A stretch of DNA of 64,000 nt from Methylobacterium sp. SyP6R (GTDB lineage: Bacteria > Pseudomonadota > Alphaproteobacteria > Rhizobiales > Beijerinckiaceae), in assembly GCF_019216885.1 (NCBI RefSeq), contig NZ_JAAQRC020000002.1, positions 445,001 through 509,000 of the forward strand, read 5' to 3'. Made by a program: the position numbers and the translations under genes. The stretch's first letter is position 1. The number at the start of each line of letters is the position of its first letter. Below the pieces are notes generated by a model, which saw only the letters and a program-made list of their open reading frames with translations, made no database searches and was not told the origin of the DNA. Of this stretch, positions 1 through 8,336 are shown in pieces.

Positions 1-308
1 GCGTCGTCGCAGGCTCTCGGTGAGCCTCCGGCCTCCCAAGGCCGACGGCCAGGCCCAGAAGGCGTAAAAAAGACAGGACCGCCACGACGCGCCACCCGTG
101 AGGCTTGGCTGTCGGCGGCAGGACCGCATCGCCGTGCTCCGCGCCCGGCGCCGACGCGGCAGGCCGTCCCGGCCCGCAGCGCGATCGAGATGCGAGGAAT
201 GCGCAGGATCGGCCCGGCGCACGGCGGAATATGCTGCGGCGCCCGGACTCTCCAGCGGCATCCCCCGGCGGCTGCCTGCTAGGCTGCCTCGGTCAAACGG
301 AGCCGACC
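1..308. other. upstream intergenic, no gene recognised
   Basis: No convincing coding sequence is seen here. Long open frames exist on both strands, but they are compositional shadows of very GC-rich DNA. A short GGAG sequence near 299-302 is a plausible ribosome binding site for the oxidoreductase starting at 309. Confidence 0.5.
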
Positions 309-1637
309 ATGCCAGCACCTCTCCTGCATATCGACACGACGCCGGACCTGCCGGAAGCTGCCGACGTCGTGGTGATCGGCGGCGGCGTTGTCGGCACCTT
401 CACGGCCTATTACCTGGCGCGCCGCGGCGTCAGCGTCGCACTGGTCGAGAAGGGCCGGATCGCCGCCGAGCAGTCGAGCCGCAACTGGGGCTGGTGCCGG
501 CAGCAGAACCGCGACGCCCGCGAGTTGCCGATGGCGACGAAGAGCCTCGACCTGTGGGACCGCCTCAAGGCCGAGATCGGCGAGGATGTGGGCTTCCGCC
601 GTTGCGGCCTGCTCTACCTCAGCAACGACGAGGCCGAGATCGAGCGCTGGGCGAAGTGGCGCGACTTCGCGGCCGGCGAGGGCGTCGTCACCCACGTGCT
701 CGGCGCGGCGGAAGCGCGCGAGCACGGCAAGGCGACCGGGCGCGCCTGGAAGGGCGGCGTGTTCTCGCCGACCGACGGCATCGCCGACACCTCGCGGGCG
801 GTGCCGGTCGCCGGCTTAGGCGTGATGAAGTACGGCGGCACCGTGCACCAGTTCTGCGCCGCCCGCGGCCTCGAGCTCCAGGGCGGCCGGGTCTGCGGCG
901 TGGTGACCGAGAAGGGCACCATCCGCACCCGCACGGTGGTGATGGCGGGCGGCGCATGGGCGTCGTCCTTCGTCCGCCAGCTCGGCATCCGCTTCCCGCA
1001 GGCGGCGGTGCGCCAGTCGATCATGGCGGTCGGCCCCAACGTCTCCGGCCTGCCGGACGCGCTGTACACGGCCGGCATCTCGCTCACGCGCCGCGGCGAG
1101 AGCGGCGGCTACAACCTGGCGATCAGCGGGCGGGCTCGCGTCGATCCCACCCCGCAGCAGATCCTGTTCGCTCGCGAATTCGTGCCGATGTTCGCGCGGC
1201 GCTGGCGCTCCCTGGCGCCCGGCGGCACCGAGGCCTGGCGCAGCGGGCACGAGGGCGTGAAGAAGTGGCGCCTCGACCGGCCGACGCCGATGGAGCGGAT
1301 GCGCATCCTCGATCCCCGCCCCGACCCGACGCTCATCGCCGAGACCTACCGCCGTGCCCTCGAGATGTTGCCGGCCCTGCGCGAGACCTCGATGACCGCC
1401 TCCTGGGCCGGCTACGTCGACTCGACCCCGGACGGCGTGCCGGGGATCGGCGAGGTGACGGGCGTGCCCGGCCTCGTCCTGGCGGCGGGTTTTTCGGGCC
1501 ACGGCTTCGGCATCGGCCCGGGCGCCGGCCACCTCATCGCCGACATCGTGTCGGGCGCCGACCCGATCGTCGATCCCAAGCCCTACCATCCGGACCGCTT
1601 CGGCGCCTCGGCCTGGGGGAAGGTGGCGGAGTTCTGA
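309..1637 (+). CDS. FAD-dependent oxidoreductase, DAO family
   Basis: A predicted flavoprotein of 442 residues in the D-amino acid oxidase/glycine oxidase fold, which oxidises amines or amino acids. The N-terminus has the dinucleotide-binding motif VVIGGGVVG (residues 21-29) followed by an acidic end of the second strand (VALVEKG). The C-terminus has the usual FAD-contact loop GFSGHGFGIGPGAG. Length is normal for the family. The start at 309 was chosen because the FAD motif then lies 20 residues in; the frame stays open further upstream but that part has no family resemblance. The RNWGWCRQQNRD segment after the FAD motif is typical of substrate-oxidising DAO subfamilies of unknown specificity. 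The next gene encodes a decarboxylating dehydrogenase, so a shared catabolic role is possible, but the 390-base gap weakens an operon claim. Confidence 0.85.
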   Translation: MPAPLLHIDTTPDLPEAADVVVIGGGVVGTFTAYYLARRGVSVALVEKGRIAAEQSSRNWGWCRQQNRDARELPMATKSLDLWDRLKAEIGEDVGFRRCGLLYLSNDEAEIERWAKWRDFAAGEGVVTHVLGAAEAREHGKATGRAWKGGVFSPTDGIADTSRAVPVAGLGVMKYGGTVHQFCAARGLELQGGRVCGVVTEKGTIRTRTVVMAGGAWASSFVRQLGIRFPQAAVRQSIMAVGPNVSGLPDALYTAGISLTRRGESGGYNLAISGRARVDPTPQQILFAREFVPMFARRWRSLAPGGTEAWRSGHEGVKKWRLDRPTPMERMRILDPRPDPTLIAETYRRALEMLPALRETSMTASWAGYVDSTPDGVPGIGEVTGVPGLVLAAGFSGHGFGIGPGAGHLIADIVSGADPIVDPKPYHPDRFGASAWGKVAEF

Positions 1638-2025
1638 GGACCGGGGCCGCACCTTCCGCGCGGAGGTGCGGTGCTCCGGGTGGAGCAGGGTGGCGTCACG
1701 AGCCGGCCGAGGGAAACGTCACCCCGAGCAGGTGCGGACGCTCCGGCCGGCCGGCGCGGCGGCCTTCACGATCGGCACCTCGGCGCTCGACGGCCGGCTC
1801 CCGGCGAACGGCCCGACCCTCGACCTACAGGCTCCAGGCGATCGACCGGCCGCCGCCCGAGCAGGCTTGCGTCGGCAAGCCACACGGTACACGACAGAGT
1901 GGTTCGTCCGTGGCGTCGACCCTTCCAACCCGCGACCTCATCCCGAGGCGCGGGTGACACGAGCCTCGCAGGACGAGGTCGCGGGTGGGAGAGCGCCATG
2001 CCGGCAGCCCTCACGGACACCCGTC
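1638..2025. other. intergenic with a short palindromic repeat
   Basis: No gene is supported between the oxidase and the dehydrogenase. Positions about 1934-1980 hold a short degenerate member of the CCTCATCCTGAGG palindrome family that recurs at 10.0, 11.9, 38.9 and 50.1 kb. Confidence 0.45.
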
Positions 2026-3105
2026 ATGACCAAGACCTACACCATCGCGGCGATCCCGGCCGACGGCATCGGCATCGAGGTCATCGCCGCCGGCATCGAG
2101 GTGCTGGACGCGCTCTCCGAGAAGACCGGCACGTTCCGGTTCCGGTTCGACCATTTCGACTGGGGCTCGGACTACTATAAGAAGCACGGCACGATGATGC
2201 CGGCCGACGGTCGCGAGCGGATCAGGAACCACGACGCGATCTTCTTCGGTGCGGTCGGCGCGCCGGACGTGCCCGACCATATCAGCCTGTGGGGCCTGCG
2301 GCTCGCGATCTGCCAGCCCTTCGACCAATACGCCAATGTCCGCCCGACCCGGATCCTGCCCGGCATCACCAGCCCGCTGCGCCACGTCTCGGGACCCGAG
2401 CTCGACTGGGTGATCGTGCGCGAGAACTCCGAGGGCGAGTATGCGGGCGTCGGCGGGCGCGTGCACCAGGGCCACCCGGAGGAGGTCGCCACCGACGTCT
2501 CGATGATGACGCGCACCGGCGTCACCCGCATCATCCGCTACGCCTTCCGGCTGGCGCAGGGCCGGCCGCGCAAGCTGCTGACGGTCGTCACGAAGTCGAA
2601 CGCGCAGCGCCACGCCATGGTGATGTGGGACGAGATCGCCGCCGAGGTGGCCCAGGACTTCCCGGACGTGACCTGGGACAAGATGCTGGTCGACGCCATG
2701 ACCATGCGGATGGTGATCAAGCCCGAGACCCTCGACACCATCGTGGCGACGAACCTGCACGCCGACATCCTGTCGGACCTCGCCGCGGCGCTCGCCGGCT
2801 CACTCGGAATCGCGCCGACGGCGAACATCAACCCGGAGCGAAAATTCCCGTCGATGTTCGAGCCGATCCACGGCTCGGCCTTCGACATCGCCGGCAAGGG
2901 CATCGCCAACCCGATCGCGACCTTCTGGACCGCCTGCCAGATGCTCGAACACCTCGGCGAGGAAGCGGCTGCCGACCGGCTGATGCGCGCGGTGGAGCGG
3001 GTGACCGCCGATTCGAGCCTGCACACCCCCGATCTCGGCGGCACGGCAACGACGCGCCAGGTCACGGATGCGGTCATCGCGGCGATCCGGGGAGATAACG
3101 CGTAG
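2026..3105 (+). CDS. tartrate dehydrogenase / D-malate dehydrogenase
   Basis: A 359-residue member of the isocitrate/isopropylmalate dehydrogenase family, in the TtuC/DmlA branch: NAD-dependent oxidation (and decarboxylation) of tartrate or D-malate in the cytosol. The motifs follow DmlA closely: IPADGIGIEV near residue 10, PDHISLWG at 83-90 (the branch-specific replacement for the isopropylmalate loop), the substrate-binding RENSEGEYAGVGGR near 132-145, TKSNAQRH with the catalytic lysine, and the metal-binding DILSDLAAAL. The C-terminal NPERKFPSMFEPIHGSA is also family-typical. ATG at 2026 gives the expected N-terminus; the open frame extends 360 bases upstream without homology. Substrate choice between tartrate and D-malate cannot be settled from sequence. 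Confidence 0.9.
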   Translation: MTKTYTIAAIPADGIGIEVIAAGIEVLDALSEKTGTFRFRFDHFDWGSDYYKKHGTMMPADGRERIRNHDAIFFGAVGAPDVPDHISLWGLRLAICQPFDQYANVRPTRILPGITSPLRHVSGPELDWVIVRENSEGEYAGVGGRVHQGHPEEVATDVSMMTRTGVTRIIRYAFRLAQGRPRKLLTVVTKSNAQRHAMVMWDEIAAEVAQDFPDVTWDKMLVDAMTMRMVIKPETLDTIVATNLHADILSDLAAALAGSLGIAPTANINPERKFPSMFEPIHGSAFDIAGKGIANPIATFWTACQMLEHLGEEAAADRLMRAVERVTADSSLHTPDLGGTATTRQVTDAVIAAIRGDNA

Positions 3106-3130
3106 GGGCGGGAGCGACGGCCGGGAGCCT

Positions 3131-3431
3131 GATCCCTCCCCCGCAGAGGCAAGGCTGTCCGGGGAAAGACGAGGCGCAGGAAATCCCCTCTCCCCGCGGG
3201 CGGGGAGAGGCTTTCGTCCCCCTTGTCGGGGACGAAAGGAGCGGAGGCGAAAGCCGCAGCGAGGGTGAGGGGGTGTTTCCGGATGAGGCTTCTTCGGAAA
3301 CACCCCCTCACCCTCGCCCTGTGGGCTTCCTGAGCCCCTTCGGAGCTCAGGCCTCTCCCCGCCCGCGGGGAGAGGGGAAACCCGCGCTTTTTTCTTTCCC
3401 CGGACAGCCCTGCCGCGGAGGGGGGAGGGTT
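3131..3431. repeat. about 300-bp imperfect palindrome, copy 1
   Basis: A long inverted repeat. The outer arms (CTGTCCGGGGAAAGA near 3155 and its complement near 3395-3409) enclose inner arms of CCTCTCCCCGCGGGCGGGGA type near 3186 and 3352. A central GGGTGAGGGGGTGTTTCC is matched by GGAAACACCCCCTCACCC near 3297. A second copy lies at 6103-6353. It sits between the 3' end of the dehydrogenase and the 3' end of the convergent regulator, so its RNA hairpin could end transcription from both sides. Confidence 0.8.
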
Positions 3432-3531
3432 CACGCGCGGCGGACGTCGCCCCCATATCAAGCAATCTATTGTGTCTTTCATTATGAGTTAAATAAAAAA
3501 TACTTCTGGTGCTGTTGTTTTCGCATCATTC

Positions 3532-4269
3532 TCATCGTCGAACCGGTAACCGCTTCGGCGAAGGCTGCTCCGAGCCTGCCTCCTCCCCCGCCCCCCTGAC
3601 CAGCAACCCCTCCACCGCGCTCTCCACCAGGGTGACGTGCCGCAGCATCGCCGCATGCGCCTCCCCCGCCTGCCCGCCCAGGATCGCGGCGACCACCGCC
3701 CCGTGCTCGGCATGCGAGCGGTCGAGGCGCCCGGCCTGGCGGAACTGCGCCTCGCGGTAGGGCTGGAGGCGGCGGCGCAAGGAGCGCGCGAAGTCGGACA
3801 GGACCGCATTGTGGGCGCCGGCATAGATCGCGCCGTGGAACGCGGTGTTGGCCTGGGCATAGGCCGCCGGGTCGCCGGCCCGGGCCAGTTCGCCCATGGC
3901 GTCGTGCAGGGCGTCGAGGCGGCGGCGCTCCAGCGGGCTCATCGAGAGGGCGGCGAGCCGGGCGCAGGTCGCCTCGATCTCCGCCATGGCGACGAACAAC
4001 GCGGCGAGCTGGTCGGGTGTCACCTGCGCCACCACCGCGCCCCGGCGCGGCCGCACCTCGACGAGCCCCGACGTGCCGAGCTGGCGCAGGGCCTCGCGCA
4101 CCGGCGTACGCGACACGCCGTATCGGTCCGCGAGCGCCTGCTCGTCGAGGCGGTGGCCCGGCGCCAGCGCCCCGGTGACGATCGCCTCGGCGATCTCGGC
4201 CGCCAGCCGCTCGGTCCGCGTCCGTCCTGCCGCCTCGTCCATCTCAGCCCCGTCACGCATGGCCCGCAC
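3532..4269 (-). CDS. GntR family regulator, FCD (FadR-type) domain
   Basis: A 245-residue transcription factor. Residues about 17-85 form the winged helix-turn-helix (LAAEIAEAIVTGALAPG, then [15 protein letters not shown]), and residues about 90-230 the all-helical FCD ligand domain, with the metal/ligand histidines in FHGAIYAGAH and RSHAEH. It is divergent from the binding-protein gene at 4468, and the gap holds TTGCATACAA and TGCATGCA palindromes, so it probably regulates the importer and atz genes. It is clearly paralogous over its full length to the regulator at 46532. Three in-frame ATGs (4269, 4260, 4242) are possible starts. The C-terminal 20 residues are outside the domain. Confidence 0.9.
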   Translation of the reverse strand: MRAMRDGAEMDEAAGRTRTERLAAEIAEAIVTGALAPGHRLDEQALADRYGVSRTPVREALRQLGTSGLVEVRPRRGAVVAQVTPDQLAALFVAMAEIEATCARLAALSMSPLERRRLDALHDAMGELARAGDPAAYAQANTAFHGAIYAGAHNAVLSDFARSLRRRLQPYREAQFRQAGRLDRSHAEHGAVVAAILGGQAGEAHAAMLRHVTLVESAVEGLLVRGAGEEAGSEQPSPKRLPVRR

Positions 4270-4349
4270 CCTGCCGCATCGTCACCGCGCAGGCATGCCC
4301 GAAATTCAGGCGCACGCGCCCAAACAACATGCGTGCAAGATCTCCGAAA

Positions 4350-4378
4350 TGCATGCACTCTTTCCATGTTGCATACAA
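4350..4378. promoter_or_regulatory. candidate GntR/FCD operators
   Basis: Two short palindromes lie between the divergent regulator and transporter genes: TGCATGCA at 4350-4357 and TTGCATACAA at 4369-4378, about 90 bases before the ATG at 4468. FCD regulators commonly bind short palindromes of TTGTATACAA type. The same TGCATACA core recurs upstream of the second regulator's cluster at 46.3 and 47.3 kb. The assignment is an inference. Confidence 0.5.
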
Positions 4379-4467
4379 TTTTTGTCCCGGTCCGAACCTT
4401 GCCTCGCTGCGGCGCGACGCCCGCCGCGCGGGCATTCGCCCCCTCTCTGACGTAAGGCCCGTGCCGC

Positions 4468-6069
4468 ATGATCACCCGCCGCACCGCCCTCGCCGCCGGG
4501 CTCGCCGCGCCGTTCGTGGCCAGGAGCCAGGCTCAGGCGCAGAACCCGACCCGCAACGAAACCCTGCTGCTGGTGCAGGAATACGGGCCGAATTCCCTGG
4601 ACATGCAGGGCATCGGCGCCTCGCAGCCGGTGAACGGGGTCGCGCTCAACTGCTACGACCGGCTCCTGCGCTTCAAGCCGGTGCCGATTCCGGGCGGCGG
4701 CGGCAATGCCGTGAAGATGGGCGAGATGGAAGGGGAGCTCGCCGAGAGCTGGCAGGTCGCCTCCGACGGGATGAGCTGCACCTTCAAGCTCCGCGACGCC
4801 AAGTTCCATTCCGGACGGCCGGTGACGGCCAAGGACGTGAAGTGGTCCCTCGACCGGGCGGTGTCGATCGGGGGCTTCGCCACCACGCAGATGAATGCCG
4901 GCTCGCTGGAGAAGCCCGAGCAGTTCGTCGCCCTCGACGACAAGACCTTCCGCATCGACTTCGTCCGCAAGGACAAGATGACGATGTCGAACCTCGCGGT
5001 CACGATTCCCTTCGTGATCGATGCGGAACTGGCGAAAGCCAATAGCGGCGGCGATCCGTGGGCCAAGGACTGGCTCAAGAACAACGTCGCGGGCTCGGGC
5101 GCCTACCGGGTCGAGAGCTGGAAGCCCGGCGTCGAGACGATCTATGCCCGCAACGATGCCTGGGCGTCGGGCAAGCTGCCGCAGCTGCGCCGGGTCATCG
5201 CCCGCGACATCGCTTCGCCCTCGACCCGGCGGGCGCTCATCGAGAAGGGCGACGCCGACATCTCGTACGGGCTGCCGCCGAAGGACTTCAAGGACCTGAT
5301 CGACGCCGGCAAGATCAAGGTCGTCGGCGTGCCGATCCCGAACGGGGTCTGGTCGGTCTATCTCAACACCGCGGTCGGGCCGTTCACCGACGTGCGGCTG
5401 CGCCAGGCGGTGGCCTGGGTACTGCCTTACGAGAAGATTCTCCAGGCCTCGCTGTTCGGCCGCGGCCTCGACATGTCGGGCGGGCCGGAGACGCCGCGTG
5501 TGGCCTGGCCGCAGCCTTATCCGTACCGGACCGATCCGGCGAAGGCGAAGGCCCTGGTCCAGGCGGCCGCGCCCGGCGGGCTCACGACCACGCTGCTGTT
5601 CGATGCCGGCAACGCTACCGTCGCCGAGCCGATGGCGGTGCTGATCAAGGAGGCACTCGCCGGGATTGGCATCACCGTCGAGATCGGAAAGATTCCGGGC
5701 GCGAACTTCCGGGCTGAGATCTCCAAGAAGACCAACCCGATGGTGCTCAACCGCTTCGCCGGCTGGCTCGATTACCCGGACTATTACCTGTTCTGGACCC
5801 TGCACGGGGCGAATTCGATCTTCAACATCGCCTCGTACCAGAACCCGGAACTCGACAAGCTGATCGACACCGCGCGCTTCACCGAGGATCCGGCGGTTTA
5901 CCAGAGAAGCGTGATCGACTTCGTGTCGCTGGCCGAGCGCGAGGTGCCGATGGTGCCGATCGCCCAACCGACCCACGACGTCGCGATGCAGCGCACGATC
6001 AACGGCTACCAGTTCCAGCCGTGTCGGGAGCCGGATTTCCGGTATCTGACCAAGGGGACGGCGTCGTAG
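4468..6069 (+). CDS. ABC transporter substrate-binding protein, family 5
   Basis: A 533-residue periplasmic binding protein of the dipeptide/oligopeptide/nickel type (DppA/SBP_bac_5). Residues 1-24 are an export signal with twin arginines (MITRRTALAAG, then ARSQAQA). The family hallmark LAESWQVASDGMSCTFKLRD and the FHSGRPVTAKDVKWSLDR motif follow. It is the first gene of the run ending in atzF, and a 360-base gap with a large palindrome separates it from the permeases, which could allow more binding protein than membrane components. The neighbouring atzGEHF genes suggest that the substrate is a urea-derived or amide compound, not a peptide; that is an inference from position. Confidence 0.88.
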   Translation: MITRRTALAAGLAAPFVARSQAQAQNPTRNETLLLVQEYGPNSLDMQGIGASQPVNGVALNCYDRLLRFKPVPIPGGGGNAVKMGEMEGELAESWQVASDGMSCTFKLRDAKFHSGRPVTAKDVKWSLDRAVSIGGFATTQMNAGSLEKPEQFVALDDKTFRIDFVRKDKMTMSNLAVTIPFVIDAELAKANSGGDPWAKDWLKNNVAGSGAYRVESWKPGVETIYARNDAWASGKLPQLRRVIARDIASPSTRRALIEKGDADISYGLPPKDFKDLIDAGKIKVVGVPIPNGVWSVYLNTAVGPFTDVRLRQAVAWVLPYEKILQASLFGRGLDMSGGPETPRVAWPQPYPYRTDPAKAKALVQAAAPGGLTTTLLFDAGNATVAEPMAVLIKEALAGIGITVEIGKIPGANFRAEISKKTNPMVLNRFAGWLDYPDYYLFWTLHGANSIFNIASYQNPELDKLIDTARFTEDPAVYQRSVIDFVSLAEREVPMVPIAQPTHDVAMQRTINGYQFQPCREPDFRYLTKGTAS

Positions 6070-6102
6070 GGCGCGTGGCTTCGCCCCTCCTTTTTCACTG
6101 AA

Positions 6103-6353
6103 CTGTCCAGGGAAAGAAGAGGCGCGGGTTTCTCCTCTCCCCGCGGGCGGGGAGAGGGATGTGTCTCCGTTCAGGAGACACAGCAAGCGAAGGCGCAGCC
6201 GGAGCGAGGGTGAGGGGGTCTCGACCAGTGAGGCTCCTCCGGAAACACCCCCTCACTCTTGCCCTGCGGGCTCGCTGCATCGCCTGAACGGCGACGCAGC
6301 CCTCTCCCCGCCCGCGGGGAGAGGGGAACCCGCGCCTCGTCTTTCTGCGGAAC
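6103..6353. repeat. about 250-bp imperfect palindrome, copy 2
   Basis: The second copy of the element at 3131-3431. It has the same CTCTCCCCGCGGGCGGGGAG arm near 6134 with its complement near 6302, and the same GAGGGTGAGGGGGT / ACACCCCCTCAC inner arm near 6208 and 6246. Between the binding-protein and permease genes, its RNA would fold into a strong hairpin. It fills most of the 6070-6429 gap, where I see no gene. Confidence 0.8.
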
Positions 6354-6429
6354 GTCTTGCGGAAAGCAAAGAATCCGGACCGGCCAGTCAAAGCCCCGCG
6401 ACACACACACCCAGGAGGGCCACACGACG

Positions 6430-7443
6430 ATGCTGCGCACGCTCCTCGACCGCCTCGCCACCACCCTTCCGGCACTCGCCGGGGTGGTCGTGGTGTCGTT
6501 CCTGCTCACCCGGGTCCTGCCCGGCGACACCGCGGCCTATTTCGCCGGACCTGCCGCGACCCCGCAGGCGATCGCCCAGATTCGCACCGAACTCGGCCTC
6601 GACCGGCCGCTGCCCGAGCAATTCGCCCGCTACGTCGCCGACCTCGCCCGGGGCGATCTCGGCCGCTCGCTCACCACCGGCCAGCCGGTCACGGTCGATC
6701 TCGGCGCCCGGCTGCCGGCTTCGGCCGAACTGACCCTGTTCGGCCTCGTCCTCTCGCTTCTCGTCGCGGTGCCGCTCGGGGTCGCGGCAGCTTTGCGGCA
6801 AGGCTCCCTCGTCGATCACGCCTGCCGGGTGGTGGCGACGGCGGGCGTGTCGCTGCCGGTCTTCTTCACCGGCCTCCTCCTCGTCTACGTCTTCTACTTC
6901 GTGCTCGGCTGGGCCCCGGCGCCGCTGGGGCGCCTCGACGCCTTCGCCTCGCCGCCGCCGACGCGGACCGGCTTCCTCCTCCTCGACAGCTTGGCCGCCG
7001 GCGACCTCGAGACCTTCCGGGCGGCACTCGGCCAGATCGCCCTGCCGGGCCTGACGCTGGCGATCTTCGCGCTCGCCCCGATCGCCCGCATCACCCGGGC
7101 GGCGATGCTGGCGGTGCTCGCCGCCGATTTCGTCCGCACCGCCCGGGCCGCCGGCCTGTCGCGCCGCCGGGTCGTCGTCACCTACGCGTTGCGCAACGCG
7201 ATGCTTCCGGTGGTGACGACGCTCGGCATGGTGTTCTCCTTCCTGCTCGGCGCCAACGTGCTGGTGGAAAAGGTGTTCGCCTGGCCCGGCGTCGGCTCCT
7301 ACGCGGTCGAGGCCCTGATCGCCTCCGACTTCGCCCCGGTCCAGGGTTTCGTCCTGGCGATGGCGCTGCTCTACACCGTGCTGAACCTCCTGATCGACCT
7401 CGCCTACGGGCTGATCGACCCGCGCGTGAGGGGGGCCGCATGA
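6430..7443 (+). CDS. ABC transporter permease, DppB type
   Basis: A 337-residue inner-membrane permease with six predicted transmembrane segments and the N-terminal signature of the DppB/OppB family (GLDRPLPEQFARYVADLARGD). The coupling EAA loop is ARAAGLSRRRVVVTYALRNA near residue 238-257, ending in the GTP/VEKVFAWPGVG region. ATG at 6430 is preceded by a GGAGGGCCAC ribosome site about 10 bases away. Its stop codon overlaps the next gene (ATGA), indicating translational coupling. It pairs with the downstream permease to form the channel for the binding protein at 4468. Confidence 0.9.
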   Translation: MLRTLLDRLATTLPALAGVVVVSFLLTRVLPGDTAAYFAGPAATPQAIAQIRTELGLDRPLPEQFARYVADLARGDLGRSLTTGQPVTVDLGARLPASAELTLFGLVLSLLVAVPLGVAAALRQGSLVDHACRVVATAGVSLPVFFTGLLLVYVFYFVLGWAPAPLGRLDAFASPPPTRTGFLLLDSLAAGDLETFRAALGQIALPGLTLAIFALAPIARITRAAMLAVLAADFVRTARAAGLSRRRVVVTYALRNAMLPVVTTLGMVFSFLLGANVLVEKVFAWPGVGSYAVEALIASDFAPVQGFVLAMALLYTVLNLLIDLAYGLIDPRVRGAA

Positions 7444-8336
7444 GCGCCACCGGCTCCCCCGCCCTCACCCCCGCCCGTCCCCGCACCGGGCTCTCGGCGA
7501 CGCTGGCCCATGCCGGCACCGTCGTCGCCGGCAACCCGGTCACGGGCTTTGCCTTCGCGCTGCTCCTCGGCCTCGTCGCCTGCGCGGTGCTCGGGCCCTC
7601 GCTCGTGCCCTACGATCCGCTCGCCTCCGACACCGCGGCAGCCCTCCAGGCCCCGTCCCTGGCGCATCCCTTCGGCACCGACCAGCTCGGGCGCGACATC
7701 CTCTCGCGGGTTGTGGTGGCGGCGCGGCTCGATCTCGCCATCGCGGTCTTCTCGGTGGCGCTGGTCTTCGTCGCAGGCGGGCTCGCCGGCATCATGGCCG
7801 GGTTCTTCGGCGGCTGGACCGACCGGATCGTGGGACGGCTCGCCGACACCATCATGGCCTTCCCGCTCTTCGTCCTAGCGATGGGGATCGTGGCGGCGCT
7901 CGGCAACACGGTCGGCAACATCGTGCTCGCCACTGCCATCATCAACTTTCCGCTCTACGCGCGGCTGGCCCGGGCCGAGGCCGCGCAGCGCCGCAATGCC
8001 GGCTTCGTCATGGCGGCGAGGCTCACCGGCAACACCGATCTGCGCATCGTGCTGACCTTGATCCTGCCGAACATCCTGCCGCTGATGATGGTGCAGATGT
8101 CGCTGACCATGGGCTACGCGATCCTCAACGCGGCGGGTCTGTCCTTCATCGGGCTCGGCGTGCGTCCGCCGACCCCGGAATGGGGGATCATGGTGGCGGA
8201 GGGCGCCGGCTTCATCGTCTCGGGCGAGTGGTGGATCGCGCTCTTCCCGGGTCTGGCACTCATGCTCGCGGTGTTCTGCTTCAACCTCATCGGCGACGGC
8301 TTGCGCGACATCGTCGATCCCCAGAGGCGGACATGA
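7440..8336 (+). CDS. ABC transporter permease, DppC type
   Basis: A 298-residue second permease of the importer. It has a hydrophobic N-terminal anchor followed by the DppC/OppC hallmark HPFGTDQLGRDILSRV near residue 77-92, then five further membrane segments. The EAA loop lies in the middle third (ARLARAEAAQRRNAGFVMAA). It overlaps both neighbours by four bases (ATGA at 7440 and at 8333), so the three membrane and ATPase genes are probably translated as a unit. The C-terminal LIGDGLRDIVDPQRRT is the family's usual ending. Confidence 0.9.
   Translation: MSATGSPALTPARPRTGLSATLAHAGTVVAGNPVTGFAFALLLGLVACAVLGPSLVPYDPLASDTAAALQAPSLAHPFGTDQLGRDILSRVVVAARLDLAIAVFSVALVFVAGGLAGIMAGFFGGWTDRIVGRLADTIMAFPLFVLAMGIVAALGNTVGNIVLATAIINFPLYARLARAEAAQRRNAGFVMAARLTGNTDLRIVLTLILPNILPLMMVQMSLTMGYAILNAAGLSFIGLGVRPPTPEWGIMVAEGAGFIVSGEWWIALFPGLALMLAVFCFNLIGDGLRDIVDPQRRT

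Noticed and set aside
98..1957. Long overlapping open frame of 619 codons
   Set aside because: Arg/Pro/Ala-rich composition and full overlap with the DAO oxidase in another frame; a shadow of GC-rich DNA.
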